64,000 bases of DNA, taken from Collybia mongolica. Taxonomy: Eukaryota > Basidiomycota > Agaricomycetes > Agaricales > Clitocybaceae. A program made the position numbers and the translations under genes. Below, in pieces: positions 36,748 to 48,458 of this stretch (its first letter is position 1; each line of letters begins with the position of its first letter). Location of the stretch: positions 1-64,000 of the forward strand of contig JAAXNY010000017.1 of assembly GCA_013420905.1 (NCBI GenBank). The letters run 5' to 3'. The notes under the pieces are model-generated. The model searched no databases and was not told where the DNA came from. It was given only the letters and a program-made list of their open reading frames with translations.

Positions 36748-38540
36748 ATGAAGATCTCAACTCTGTTTACTGGCTTTGCAGTTTTACTCCTTCCCGTTGC
36801 CCTTGCATACACTAATCCAGTGCTCTGGAACGATCTGGCTGACGTCGATGTCCGGAACGTCAACGGCACGTACTACTACACTGCCTCGACTATGCACTAC
36901 TCGCCGGGTGCACCTATCCTTCGCTCCTACGACCTTTTCAACTGGGAGTTCATCGGTCACTCCGTTCCAAATCTCGCTGACTTTGGTACCAAGTACAACC
37001 TTCAAAACGGACAACGTGCCTACGTCAACGGTATTTGGGCGTCCTGGTTCGACTTCAACCAGCACGACGGCAAGTGGTATTGGGGGGGGTGCATTGACTT
37101 TGCTCGCACTTTCATCTACACAGCCTCCAAACCGGAGGGCCCATGGACGAAGCTGGTTGATTTCGGCACCTGCATGTACGACTCCGGCCTCCTGATTGAC
37201 GATGACGGAACACCGTACGTCTCATACAAGAGCGGTAATTTCTACGTCGCGCAGCTTTCGAAGGATTTCAAGACGATAGTCACCACGAAACTGGTGTACA
37301 CTCTACCCTCAGACATTGGTAAGTTATGAGCTATCTCAGAACTACCGAACCACATTTAGTATTTCTTAGCTTCGTGTGAGGGAACTCGCCCTTACAAGCG
37401 GGATGGAAAGTTCTACATTTTCACCGATAATCCCAGTACAACGATCGAGTATGTACTCATGTCCACCAGTGGTGTGTGGGGGCCGTACACGAGGGGGACG
37501 CTTACTAGCGGTGCCCATGGGCCAGTAACTGGTGTTAGTAACCCAGTACAGGGCTCACTACTCAAGGCAAATAACGGCCAGTGGTACTACATGTGTTTCA
37601 CATCAGCCTATCCCACCGGCCGTATTCCCATTCTTGCTCCTTTGAACTGGGGCTCGGATGGCTGGCCTTCATTACAAGCAAGTCCTCTCTTTGGCTCTTC
37701 ATCTAATTTGCGCTAATTACTTCCGTGTAGCTCGTCAATGGCAATTTCGGTACGACTTATCCCGACCCTGAGACCGCGCATCCAGTCCCAGCTTACACTG
37801 GCACTGATAATTTTTCGGGGACGTCATTGGGAAATCGCTGGGAATGGAATCACACCCCCGATACATCCCGCTTCACAGTTAACAACGGTCTCACTCTTCG
37901 AACGGCTACTGTCACCGTCGACTTTTACAGCGCGCGCAACACCCTTACGCAGCGCATTCCCGGACAATCTGCGACCGCGACCATCGTGATGGACTTTGGG
38001 TCAATGATGGATGGGGACCGTGCTGGCCTCGCGATGGTCCGCGATCAGTCGTTTTGGGTTGGAATATCGAAAAACAACGGTATATCGCAGGTGCGCGTGG
38101 TCAGTGGTATCAACATGGATACGACCTGGAAGACGGTTTCAACTGGGGCTACAGCTGCCACTGCATCTATAAATGGAACTACAGTATGGCTGCGCGCAAA
38201 GGCAAATGTGGCACCCAGTAGCGATCGCACCGCACAATTCTCATATAGCACTGACGGGACTACTTTCAAAAATATTGGAAATGCATTTTCAATGAACACA
38301 GACTGGCGCTTTTTCTTGGGATATCGATTTGGCATATTCAACTATGCAACGAGTGCACTCGGGGGATCGGTGAATATTAGGTCGTATGACGTTCAGGCGT
38401 CTGGATACGTTGGTGGTGGTGAAGGTATTGCGTCATCTTTGACAGGCGCAGGGTTGTCGCCTACTTCGGCAACTGCTGCACCCCCCTCAGCTGGAACAGC
38501 CCCGGTCCGTGGACAATGCGAAGGCAAGATTTTGTTCTGA
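36748..38540 (+). CDS. Secreted glycoside hydrolase family 43 enzyme
   Basis: This is a five-bladed beta-propeller hydrolase acting on arabinose- or xylose-containing plant polysaccharides. Exons 36748-37318, 37370-37677 and 37731-38540 give 562 aa. A signal peptide (MKISTLFTGFAVLLLPVALA) precedes YTNPVLWNDLADVDV, whose Asp is the expected general base. Further blocks are TYYYTASTMHYSPGAPILRS, DYDL-type LRSYDLFNWEFIGHS, YDSGLLIDDDGTPYVSY, HGPVTGVSNPVQGSLLK and the later beta-sandwich domain after DNFSGTSLGNRWEWNH. The C-terminus ends in a Ser/Thr/Pro/Ala linker, a place where a carbohydrate-binding module often follows, but none is seen. The pattern resembles the subfamily-36 type, from memory. 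Intron 2 (37678-37730) starts with GC. It is the only splice that joins DGWPSLQ to LVNGNFG. Confidence 0.88.
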
Positions 38541-39200
38541 TAGAATTTAACTTGTTCAAAACTTGAATGCATCATCAGGTACTGACCAGACAGAACCGAT
38601 CGCATGCGCTTCGGGGTCCGAGTAGGCACAGTAATGATTGTAAGTTCGTCTCTAACTGGCAGTACTACATCCTCATCCCTAATAAGGTACTCTCAATGTA
38701 TCCCCGTGTAACAAGTAGTGAGGGGTTTTGGGACATATGTGGAGCTTGTACCTGCGTGTTTCAGAAGTATGCGACCGAAAGAAAAATGCAAACGATTGAT
38801 TACAAATTTGGATCGGTGCCGGTATTGAGACAAGGACGTCGGGATGTCAGAGGACTTACGTCCCAGTCAGTTAAGTCAGAAGGTCGATCTGTGGCCCATC
38901 TCGACGCAAAAATTTTTCTGTTCAGTTCACAGGAGTATATCAACTTCTGGCTGTTCCCAGTAACATACGCCGTGGCATGGGATTCTTGGAAATGGCTATG
39001 TAGAAGATTTACGTTCTCGCCACGATGCTACTCTGTAGCTTTGATCGATCAACCCCAGTAAAATTCATGATATACTACAATAATTAATCTTATGTACATG
39101 GTATCAACACATATTCTGGTAAGGTACAGATTATGCCTTGGACAGTGGGTGTCCACGGATAAATAAAATAGCAGCAAAGCAAAGCATAGTATGGAGATGT
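38541..39200. other. Intergenic
   Basis: A plus open frame at 38567-39061 (164 aa) has no family motif, an uneven composition and lies directly in the GH43 3' flank. I do not support it as a gene. Confidence 0.45.
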
Positions 39201-42200
39201 TCAAGCATTTGGGTCAACACATCCTCCTCGCACGGCTTCCTTGAGTAACAATGTAATATGTGGGTCATCCGGTAGTCCTTCCTTTTCAGCGGCGATGATA
39301 AAGTCTTCAACTAAATTTTGGGGATCTGACATTGCATCTTCTTCCTCCCAGGTTGATTGGTTTATGGGGTACCTACGATGCGAGAGAAATATTAGCATGA
39401 TTTATGTCAAAACCAATTCAACACCTACCCCTCCCATTTTACGAGCCATAGGTACCTTCGTCCGCGCCCACCTTCGACTTTTGTGGCGCGCCCTATGATT
39501 CCAGCGACGAAAAACTCGTCCACAGACGCCTCCCCGCAGTCAGGACGAGCACAAACAACGCCTTTCCCACTGGGGACAAGAGGATCTACGAAAGAAATCA
39601 TAAGATTGGACAGTTTGCAGTAACAAATATGGGATACAGACTAGCGCTGGAGAGATGTTGTTGGGTCAGGGTGGTATTACAAAAAAGCAGCAAAATAAGC
39701 ATACCCGTTGCTTGAACAGGGAGGGCATACGAAATCTCGGGCCCCAGCCATACGGTCTCCAGGTTTGATTCCAACACATCCGTAATGATACCAATAATAA
39801 CATCTGTAGAATACGTGGTGTAATCAGTATCTGTACACACAAAACTAGCAACTGCCTTACGATTCACATTCAATAAACTGCCAATAGCCCTGCGTTATTT
39901 ACATTGCATGACAAGAACGTGGACAGGCACACCTTCTGATGGAACTTGGCACCTCCTGCTTGCGATTTAGGAGGCCATTCGCTTCCAGGCAAAGGCTTCG
40001 TGCGTGCTTTAGTTGTATCCTTCGCTGAAGAGGTCGAACTTGCGTTGAACTTTCCCCTGGCACCTTTCTTGGAATCTCCGCCTTTAATCTCTTTCCCTTT
40101 GCCTTTCACCTCTTTACCCTGGGCCTTGGCCTTTGAATCGAAACCCTTCCGATCAATCTCGACGATCTCACCCTTCACCACCTCTGCTTTCTGCCTTGCC
40201 CTCTTCAGCGGTGGTTCGGACGCTACATCGGATGGCTTGACCTTCCTCTTCTTGACGCGTGTTGCTGCTGCACTCTCCTTCTCCGGTGGATCCACTTTCA
40301 CGATGAGGTATTTCTTCTTCGCAAGCGACAACTCCGATTTTAGGTGCTCCGTCTTCACCTTCTTTTTCACCGGGATGACTTTCACATCATCGTCAGATTC
40401 GGACTGGCTCGTGAGATCTGTGACAGGCGATAGCGACCTCGAGGAGATGTAGATGGGTGAATTCGCTGTGGCCTTTGAGGTGGATGCTCTAGGCAGGCGC
40501 GGTGTCCGTGGTGTTCTAATTGGCTTCGTGGTGGTGAGGGCAAGGTGAGGGCTCTGAAAATCGTGTGATGAGCAGGCTTTGATAATTGGGGATCCCCTTA
40601 GGTTGATGAAGGGGGGATTTGTAGGCGACTTGGGATGTGGGGGGCGTCTTGGAAGAGGGAGTTTCCGGGTAATCACCTTGGGCGGCAGGGGAGGAGAAGA
40701 CGGGGGGGTTGACCTTTCGGGAGGTTCTCCGGGAGCGGTGGGAGAGTCAATGGTGGGGGCTGAGCTATAATTCTGTGGCGGTGAAGTTAAATTGTTTACT
40801 ATCAATGGTGTTTCAAGCGATGTAAACGTCTCGGTGATCAATTGAGAAACAGATATTTCTTCTTCCACTAAATTCGGGGAAACAGGCTGACTCTTGGGTG
40901 ACGACATGAGAAGGGTCTCTTGAATCTGATCAACAGACCCTTGAGTGCTTGTTTGGACTGGGGTTGATGTCATTACAGGAACCAGATGGCTTGCGGCATG
41001 AGCAAAGGGGGTTTTAAAGGCGGGCGTACTTGGGATCCCATTTACAGCACCTGTTTGAGCTAAAGTCGGAACAGACTCTGGAGTCGACATCTGTACGGGA
41101 GATGGGGCGGCCTGAGCATAGGATCTCTTCGGGGTGGTCGTACGTAAACGGCTTTCAATGGGCGTTGATTGTCTTGGGCTCTGTGGAATCTGCCGTCGTG
41201 GTGACAACATGTGCGGAGAGCAAGATGGAGAGAGCGAGTACGGCGACAGTGGGGAAACGGATGATCGAGAGGGTATGGGGATGTTAGGAATTCCACAACG
41301 GGGCGGAAAGGCCGTCGGGCTAGCCAACGAGTCCCCGAGAGTACTCAACCGCGGAGACCTGACGCTCCCCTCCTGCGAGTTGAGTTCTCCCTTCAAAAGG
41401 GTGAAACCTTCAGTCGCGCTAGGAGATGCATCTAGGTGGAAGACTGGGACAGGTTCATCCGGTTCATCTGGCCCGATTTCAGGAAATAACATACCATCAA
41501 TGTCGTCCGAAACGGGTGTTTGATGTGCTTCCTCTGCCAAACTCTAGGTCAACTTACTTCAACCAAAAGATATTCGGGGGGAAGACCCACCAGCAATTGA
41601 CCAATCAGCTGGAGATAAGGATTTAGATGCTCCAGGTACGTGCTTGAAATGAGCCTGGATGGGAGCAGTTAATGACCGTGGTTTCATTCCGGGGGTGCCA
41701 GAAGAATCTTCATCCATCGGAACGGTGCCAGCTTCAGCATTATGCACCAAACCAATAGGCAGTTTGATCTCCAAGTCCGTGGCATCCCCAACTACGAACA
41801 AAATGCTATCAGACCTCGTTCGCGCAAGCTCAACAAATGTCTACCAAAGGTCAGCGCGCCTGAAGAGAAACGGCGGGTGCTCGAGCCACTCAAATGTGCA
41901 GAACCTGGTAGTGCAATTGGTTTGACTGAGTAAAGTCACAGGTATAGCACCTACCTCTCATTGATACGAAGGGTGATGGCGTTCGTGGCCCGATAGCTAC
42001 ATCAAGATATGACTGATGGACTGGGCTTGTCCCGAGTCCCTGGCGCACAGGGTGTGGCGGGAGGGTCTCAGGCGTCTTGGGATGTATCGCCGCATCTGCG
42101 TAGACCTGGTGTACCGTTCCTGTTCCAATTTCATAACGGATGGGTGCTGGTTCCGGCGTCCGGGAATCAGTCGCTGCATCCCTGTATAGCTGTTTTGCTG

Positions 42201-43104
42201 GATTTGCGTAATGAACAGGTGCTGGCTCAGGCGTTCGGGAGTCGACCCCAGTGTCGATATATGTTCGGGGGTTAGGCTCTGAAGTCCTTGGGTCCACCGC
42301 CGCGTCCACATACGTTTTGGATTCCTGAGGTCCAGGTGTTGTTAAATCAATGACACTATCTGTTTCGGTTCCTAGCCGCACGCTGATGTCTGACACTGAT
42401 GGTAGGAGGACGATATTGGTAGCAGAGTTGGGCATCAAGGTAAAATACTCACGAGGCGCATCCGGATCCTTTGCGCGTTCCACTAATTCCTCCACAGCGT
42501 AGGTGATAGTGTCCAGCCTGTTCAAAAGAGATCTTTTATCATCCCGGTCGTTGCTTGTCCCAATCATCTTCTCCAGCTTCGCTAGCCGGGCCGCCAACAC
42601 CCGACTCGTGGAGAATTGGACCTCATGTGTCCTCTCAAGAAGTCCCGCCGCTTCCTTCGTCTGTTCTTGTGCCTCTTTTCGCACATCCTTGATTTGGGTG
42701 GACAAGTCTCCAACAGTAAGCCCCAGCGTCTCGATAGCGTTCCCAATTTGATCGATACGTGCAGAAGTGGATTCTTGATGTGCAGCAAACATGGGACGAA
42801 GCGCAGATATCAAGTAATCAGCAAAAGATGGACTGGATGGAACATTGGCCTGGAATTGTAGCCCAGGATCAGCCACGGGAGCAGAAAATGGAGATGAGAC
42901 CCCAGCTGTTTGAGACGCGCCGGTCAGAGGTAAACCTGCTCTGTCGGGATACGTGAGTGTCTGATACCGTGCTTGAATCGTGGAGTTTAACGGAGGAATC
43001 ATATGGTGTGCTGCTTGTGGTGTCCTGGTGGCTGGAGTATGTTGTAATTGACCTAAGTATTGTGTATTTTGTACTGTAGGCCTACTAGGGCGACGATTAT
43101 TCAT
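39201..43104 (-). CDS. Chromodomain protein with a PHD-like zinc region (chromatin factor)
   Basis: Read leftwards, several open frames fuse into one gene of more than 1,000 residues. The N-terminal exon (43104 down to about 41950) carries a coiled coil (ARIDQIGNAIETLGLTVGDL...KEAAGLLERTHEV) and five copies of a DAA.D.RTPEP-like repeat. A linker exon (about 41800-41590) joins the big Ser/Pro/Lys-rich exon, whose frame has no true ATG: the join ends ...SIA|EEAHQTPVSDD. After FHQK, short exons give IECESCYYWYHYGCVGIKPG and ARDFVCPPCSSN, the second half of a PHD finger. The last exons give FFVAGIIGRATKVEGGRGRR, then YLWLVKWEGYP and STWEEEDAM, a chromodomain with its aromatic cage. It likely reads histone marks. 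The start may lie further right, since 43150 is a good splice acceptor. Confidence 0.75.
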
Positions 43105-44122
43105 TGGCGGAGCGCTTCCACGAGCTCGTAGTTCCCACAAAGATTCCTAGATTGCGAAATGAAAAAGGACGAAAAAGACCCAGACGCTATCTCAGCGTGG
43201 TGAGAACTTGGAAGCCAAAGACGCTTCACGACTTTGCCATGCGGCAACTGTGACCCAAGTCAATGCCAAATTCGCCATCACAGCGCGTCCACATACCCAA
43301 ACAGAAATTAATGTCACAGTCATCAGGGAAACCGCAATGAAATGAAAAACAATTATACACTTTTAAATTTTTAGTAATAGCCAAAATACTTATCATGCTG
43401 AGAAGTTCAATGGGATGCATATATATAGGAGGATGTGGATGTTGGATTTCACAAGTAGCAAACAAATGATGGAAATGGAAAATGTGAAAACTTTATGATA
43501 TTCTAGGATGCATGTTCCCAATGTAATTGGAGAACGGGAAAGGGACCCACAGAGTATAAAGGAGGAGAGTAATGGTAGTCACTCCAATCTACATTGATTG
43601 CCCAGACTTTTGCAACTGCCATTCTTATTGAAGAGCATGATGGGGCATTCCAACCACGCTGGGCAGCAGCAATGAATTCTGATGGTTACAAAGGTTCAGT
43701 GCTGGCTTATATGTAATAATCTGGAGAAATGGCATGAGTTGATACAAGACTATAACCTGGCCTTGGCCCTGTGTTTGTGATCAAATGTGAGATGTTGTCA
43801 CTTTATAGCATAGGCATCAGTGGTTGGGACACCAGGTAGGGGTGAGCAGTTGTTGCAAAGCCAAGCAATATGTTGTGTGGGATAATAATCATAGTAGGAA
43901 GGCTATCCAAGGAGTTGGAAAAGAACTCCATATTGGAGAAGCTGTGGGGTGTTCCAACCAGATGAGGAGCAGCCATAGGCATCTGTCATAGCAACAATTG
44001 CAATGACAGTCTATATTGAATGATTTAGAAAAATGATGTTGGTTGACACAAGACTGTAACCTACCCCCATCCCTGCATCTGTGACAAAGTGCAAGAGAGA
44101 TGGTGGTAGCTGCAGATTTGGC
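43105..44122. other. Repeat-like flank left of the transposon
   Basis: Two loosely similar blocks (about 43.66-43.81 and 43.95-44.10 kb) share the string ACAAGACT.TAACCT and neighbouring words, about 290 bp apart. This looks like old repeated DNA into which the large transposon inserted. No gene seen. Confidence 0.4.
44115..44122 (+). repeat. Candidate 8-bp target-site duplication, left
   Basis: GATTTGGC occurs here and again at 62240-62247 in the same orientation, just outside the two inverted ends of the large element. Eight bp fits the 8-9 bp expected for KDZ elements. A few unmatched bases lie between this repeat and the start of good end homology, so the call is tentative. Confidence 0.5.
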
Positions 44123-44130
44123 AGGTAGGT

Positions 44131-44370
44131 AAGCTACAATGTAACATACCATATGGTCCAGCGGGCGTATACAATGTAGTGTATGGTACGGTCCACGGAC
44201 GCTACATTGTCTGCTACAATAGAAATATGTAACTACATGTAATCGTACCATGCAGTTCTAGTGGACCATGCATGGCCCCAACGGATAGATATGTATTTCC
44301 GCGTGGCCGTATGGTATTCATATTCGGCATGGACTACATGTAGTCCTTGGCCATGCAGCAATGATAGTGG
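44131..44370 (+). repeat. Left terminal inverted repeat of the KDZ element
   Basis: From GTAAGCTACAATGTAAC inwards this matches the reverse complement of 61990-62231 nearly base for base over about 220 bp. Almost all differences are CpG against TpG or CpA. Confidence 0.85.
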
Positions 44371-44708
44371 GCCACACACGGCCCCATCCGTGTGGCCATA
44401 CAGCAATCATATTCGGCACAGACTACATATGAGTCCTCGGCCATGCGGCAATGATAGTGGGCCACACACGGCCCCATCTGTGTGGCCGTATGGCAATCAT
44501 ATTTGGCACAGACTGCATATGAGTCCTCAGCCATGCAGCAATTCTAGCAGGCCACACATGGCCGAATCCGTGTGGCTGTACGGCAATCATATTCGGCACA
44601 GACTACATATGAGTCCTTGACCATGCGGCAATGATAGTGGGCCACCTACAGCCTATCCGAGTGGCCGTACGTCAATCATGTTTTGCACAGACTCGGCTTG
44701 TGATGATT
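44349..44708 (+). repeat. 90-bp subterminal tandem repeat, four copies
   Basis: Copies start at 44349, 44439, 44529 and 44619, each with GCCATGC.GCAATGATAGTG, a palindromic CGG/CCG block and CATATTCGGCACAGACTACA. A further partial unit to the left merges into the terminal repeat. The right end of the element holds only about one unit. The 30-residue repeat protein readable here is a by-product and not a gene. Confidence 0.85.
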
Positions 44709-44880
44709 AGCTTTGCAGTCTGAAATTGGTGCCGAAGTTCGGCCACAATGGAACAGACCCTCGGCACATGACTGTTGGCCTTGGAGCATACAATTGAGGT
44801 GAAAATTTGACCACAGTATATAATATAATAAATCATAGGTGCAATTTAGTAGTTACAATTACTGTGCATATACAACAGGT

Positions 44881-45475
44881 TCAGCTATGGGAGGCCTCTT
44901 GATCATTTTTGCTATCCACTGAGTTCCAGTATGCAATGGCTTGGGAAATGTCATCCTGGATAGCATTGAGTGCCTTGTAGGTAATGTCCTGTGCCTTTAA
45001 CTTCTCTACTTCAGCCAGGTAGAGGCGATGGGCAGCATCTTTGTAGCTGATACCCAATTGCTGTTGCATGGACAAAGCCTCAGCATGTAGAGAGACCATT
45101 TCTCTGTCTGTAAGGCTCTGATTTTGCATTAAACAGAATGAAATTGTAGATATATTGAGAAGGCTTACTGGATCTATGGGTACCATCACAGTCCCCTCGG
45201 CCACCATGCTGCCATACACTCCAGATGGATTGAATGGCTGTGTTAGTGGTGTAAATAATGTGTCACAGTTCAGGTTAGGTTAGAAGGTGACTCACACCTC
45301 TGCTGGATGCAAGATCCAGGCCTTGTTGGACTTTCTTTGCTGCTAGGGCATGCTTTGTGGCTGGCAGCAGGTACTTTGGGATGATGACTGATTTACCATC
45401 AATCATATAAGTTGGTATAATGATGGGATTCCCATCTGCATTGGCTATGGTGGTATATCCAGAGGGTGTATTCAT
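44881..45475 (-). CDS. Small transposon-encoded protein of unknown function
   Basis: Three exons read leftwards. Exon 1 gives MNTPSGYTTIANADGNPIII and a helical KHALAAKKVQQGLDLASSRG. Donor GGT|gtgagt and acceptor acag join it to PFNPSGVYGSMVAEG. A further intron (about 45165-45120) joins to SLTDREMVSLHAEALSMQQQ and LGISYKDAAHRLYLAEVEKL, an all-helical acidic C-terminus. No known motif. It lies inside the left end of the KDZ element, divergent from the next gene by 190 bp, so it should belong to the element. Role unknown. Confidence 0.6.
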
Positions 45476-45664
45476 TCTGGATGCAAAGGAAGGGAGTCGA
45501 TTGGATGATGGAGATCAGACGGCTGCAAGTAGAGAGGCCGAACGGGTCACGTGATACTTATGTAATGTCTGTGTTTTTTAAAAACTTTTGATGCTTGCCG
45601 TTTATCTTCAACCGCCACAAGCTGCCGTTGTAATCCCTGCCACCTCTCATCCATCAAACTCAGT

Positions 45665-47094
45665 ATGCAACACATCACCAAAACTTCTGCAATCTCCTTG
45701 CTTGACAAGAAGATCCGATCCACAATCAAATCCGGGACACTTGAAAATGAATATGACCGGATCTGGCGTGAGGTAAAAAGCATCAAGGCCGAGCTGACAG
45801 GATCCGTCGGCAACACAAACCTGTTCATTTTTGAGTTTGTCAAAGAGGCTGTAAAGCGACAACCCATTCCTGTCCTGGCATCGCGATTACCAGCAATCCT
45901 AAAGGAGTGGGAGCGGAATCATGAAGGTAAGTGGCAAATGAACATATATATAAATCAAACATGCTCATCATTTCAGACACAGAGGGTCCAGTACAAGGCC
46001 TCGGAACAGCCAGCCAGGCGCCCACGGCTATCGGATTGCATGGCCAAAACCAATCCAAGGCCGATACCAGGCAATCCGTGCCCCCCAGCCATGGCCAAAA
46101 CCAATCCGACACCAATGCTAGGCAATCCGTGCCCCCCAGCCGTGACCAAAAGCAATCCGCACTTCCTGGCCGTCGCTCGGCCAGTGGTGGCCGACATTCT
46201 GGTATTAGGGGGAATCAATCCGATGAGAGCGGGAGGATATCCATGGGTGACGGAAGGGCGTTAGGAGCAGGAGCAAGGCAATCCAGTAGGCGAGGGAAGC
46301 AATCCGATTGTGATGGAAGGGGCTTGGAAGGCGGCACGAGGCAATCCGGCAGGCATCAAAAGCAATCTGCAGTTGAGGCAACGCAATCCGAGGCTGGCAA
46401 AAGGCCATCCGATGACTCCGGATCCATTTACATTGCGCCTGGGAAGCAATCTGCCAGTGCTAGGTGGCAATTCAGAGCTGATGGAGCCATGGATGAGGGT
46501 CGTGCCAGAACCAATCAGCCCCATGCTCCTCGTCGTTTGCAACCACAAAATGCGAGTCCTGGCCCCTCCCGTCACCGGCAAAATACCAACATGGAGGTTG
46601 ATGAGGCCCCATTCCGGTCATTTCAGGAGCTTGCTATGCTGTCAGAGGATGAGGAAGAGGATATACCGGATGTCCAGGGCACTGCCAGAGAAACTGAGGG
46701 GGAGATGGAACTGACACAGAAGAAGCGACGGATTGACAATAGGCCACGGCGCCGAGCTCAGTGGACAGGCCGCTACCATGCCGAGAAGTGTCTAAAATGC
46801 ATACGAAGAAATCTTCCATGTGAGAAACAAGCCATGGGTGGAGCATGCGTTGCATGCTATGAGGCAAAGATGAAATGCCTCCATAGCGGCCCAAGAGGGG
46901 GGAAAAGGAAGAAGGTTCTTGAAGAGTCTGAACCAGATTCAGATAATCCCTCCAATGTACAAGAGGAAGTGGTGGAACAGGCCAAGAAACGGAAACGAGC
47001 AGGGAAAGCGGCGGCCCAAGGATGTGTGGACAAAGCCCGGCCGGATGAAGACATGGATGATAGCCCCTCAGAGCAATGGAGGACGGAACGCTGA
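45665..47094 (+). CDS. Transposon-encoded protein with a Zn2Cys6-type cluster
   Basis: Exon 1 (45665-45926) starts MQHITKTSAISLLDKKIRST and is helical. After the intron 45927-45976 comes a Gln/Ser/Arg-rich repeat region with SVPPSHGQNQSDTNARQ-like units. An acidic patch (EDEEEDIPD) and a basic patch (KKRRIDNRPRRRAQ) precede the cysteine cluster KCLKCIRRNLPCEKQAMGGA, which continues CVACYEAKMKC. Spacing is CX2CX6CX8CX2CX6C, matching the fungal binuclear zinc cluster. A basic tail follows (RGGKRKKVLEE, AKKRKRAGKAAA). It is probably a DNA-binding factor of the transposon. The frame ends at TGA 47092-47094, only 10 nt before a good splice donor, and the next exon is in phase with this one across the stop, so the gene may once have run on to 48458. 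Confidence 0.65.
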
Positions 47095-47157
47095 GCAGAA
47101 AAACGTAAGTTGTTCCCTTTCCACACACTACAATGCTTACTGAAATGCACATTGCAG

Positions 47158-48458
47158 GGCCACAAGACAAACACTTTGCTGCTGGTCAAACCCGCCGCAG
47201 CCGTGTCCCTCCTCGTGAAAATGCCAACATGTCGCTCGCGGAGGCCAGCAGACGCTTAGTTGCTGCCTCATCTCACATAGGGGCATTATTTGCAGGTACA
47301 GAGGGAGCACCTGGCTTGGCAGATGTCCCCTCCCTCCTTGGTCATGCTATGGCACAAATTTCAACTCTGGAGAATCAAGTTGATGCCTTAACGGTCGTCT
47401 ATTGTGATATTGCGGAGTATCTTGGATTACCACTGGAAGGTTTGCCACGGGAACCGCGAAACCGCTACGACGAATTCCGACGGCCAATTATTGTAACGGA
47501 TGTACGGCCAGCACAGGAAACACAGGAATGGGTAAAGACTTGGCTACAGTATGGGGGTGAGTTTGACAATGGGGAGGCATGGTTGGAGCGCAAAACAATG
47601 CAATGCATGAAGGCGCGGCTAGCTCAGGCAAAGTATGAGAGGGAGCAATCAGTTGAGGGCATCCAAACCCCTAGGGTAAGGGAGGTTGACACTCACAACC
47701 AACCCCCCCCTCTTCTGCGGAGTAGTGATACGGGGGACAGCCCCTCGAGGCAGGCCTCCATATTGGCCACGGAAGCACCACCAGTAATGGTGTCAGGAGC
47801 GGCTACTGACATGGATGTGGATAGTGAACCAGCCACTGAAGCTGCACAGGCCACTCAGATGGCACCGGAAACGGAGGTGGCTTTGGCCACCAGGATGCCC
47901 ACGGCCACCACCCCACCTCCTTCGGCCACCACTCCACCTCCTTTGGCCACCACCCCACCTCCTTCGGCCACCACTCCACCTCCTTCGGCCACCACCCCAC
48001 CTCCTTCGGCCACCACCCCACCTCCTTCGGCCACCACCCCACCCGCTTCGGCCACAACTCCTTTGGCTGTGGCCACCACAGCACCTCCTCCAGCCACAAC
48101 ACCTCTGGCCACAATACAAACTTCGGCAGTGGCACAGCCCAACTCAATGGCAGAACACGGAATGGATGCAGCATCTACACTTGAATCCTCAGCCGCATCG
48201 TCCAATCCAATTGTGCAGCTCATTCCTGCAACCCCAGCTACATCACAGGAAGTGCCTACCAGTCCCCAATTGCTTGTTCCACCATCACTCAACCCCCCAC
48301 CAATGCCTCACAGGCATTCTCCCCGCCTACATGCCAGAAGTATTAGCCCCCAGCCAGGAGATGAGGGCACTCCAATATGGTTATCACCTCAGCCTGGTAA
48401 GTGGCCTCTGGAGCCCAGCTCTTCGGAAGTGCCCTCCACCAAAAAAATTAGAAAGTAG
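47158..48458 (+). CDS. Downstream part of the same transposon gene, Thr/Pro-rich repeat protein
   Basis: The acceptor ttgcag at 47157 opens a frame of 433 codons. The first 150 residues are helical and look folded (MSLAEASRRLVAASSHIGAL, ENQVDALTVVYCDIAEYLGL, WVKTWLQYGGEFDNGEAWLE). Then comes a disordered region with nine TTPPPSA-like units and a Ser/Pro-rich end. It can be read as the last exon of the gene at 45665 if the TGA at 47092 is a mutation, or as a separate gene starting at ATG 47133 inside the putative intron. No recognised family. Confidence 0.5.
47904..48058 (+). repeat. 21-bp minisatellite coding for TTPPPSA
   Basis: GCCACCACCCCACCTCCTTCG repeats about seven times with few changes, always in frame. 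Antisense frames through it produce the WWPKEVG and VVAEGGG repeat shadows. Confidence 0.9.

Noticed and set aside
38567..39061. 164-aa plus open frame after GH43
   Set aside because: No motif, odd composition, probably 3' flank; reported only as intergenic.
39598..39873. 91-aa minus frame LLNVNRKAVASFVCTDTDY
   Set aside because: Reads through an intron. The spliced frame gives the PHD-like IECESCYYWYHYGC, which is far better supported.
43889..44251. Matching frames MVRLHVVTYFYC here and at 62110
   Set aside because: Both come from the terminal inverted repeat, so the similarity is due to the repeat, not to a gene pair.
44261..44620. Repeat-rich plus frame (30-residue units) and its minus shadow
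   Set aside because: Translation of the 90-bp subterminal DNA repeats, with repeat DNA conservation and no codon pattern.
44349..44708. CRISPR-like array
   Set aside because: Units are contiguous 90-bp tandem copies without unique spacers, in a eukaryote, inside a transposon end.
46919..47143. 74-aa plus frame overlapping the Zn2Cys6 gene
   Set aside because: Alternate frame of the basic tail; the main frame has the cysteine cluster and consistent splicing.
47793..48292. Antisense frames with WWPKEVG or VVAEGGG repeats
   Set aside because: Mirror images of the 21-bp coding minisatellite of the plus-strand gene.
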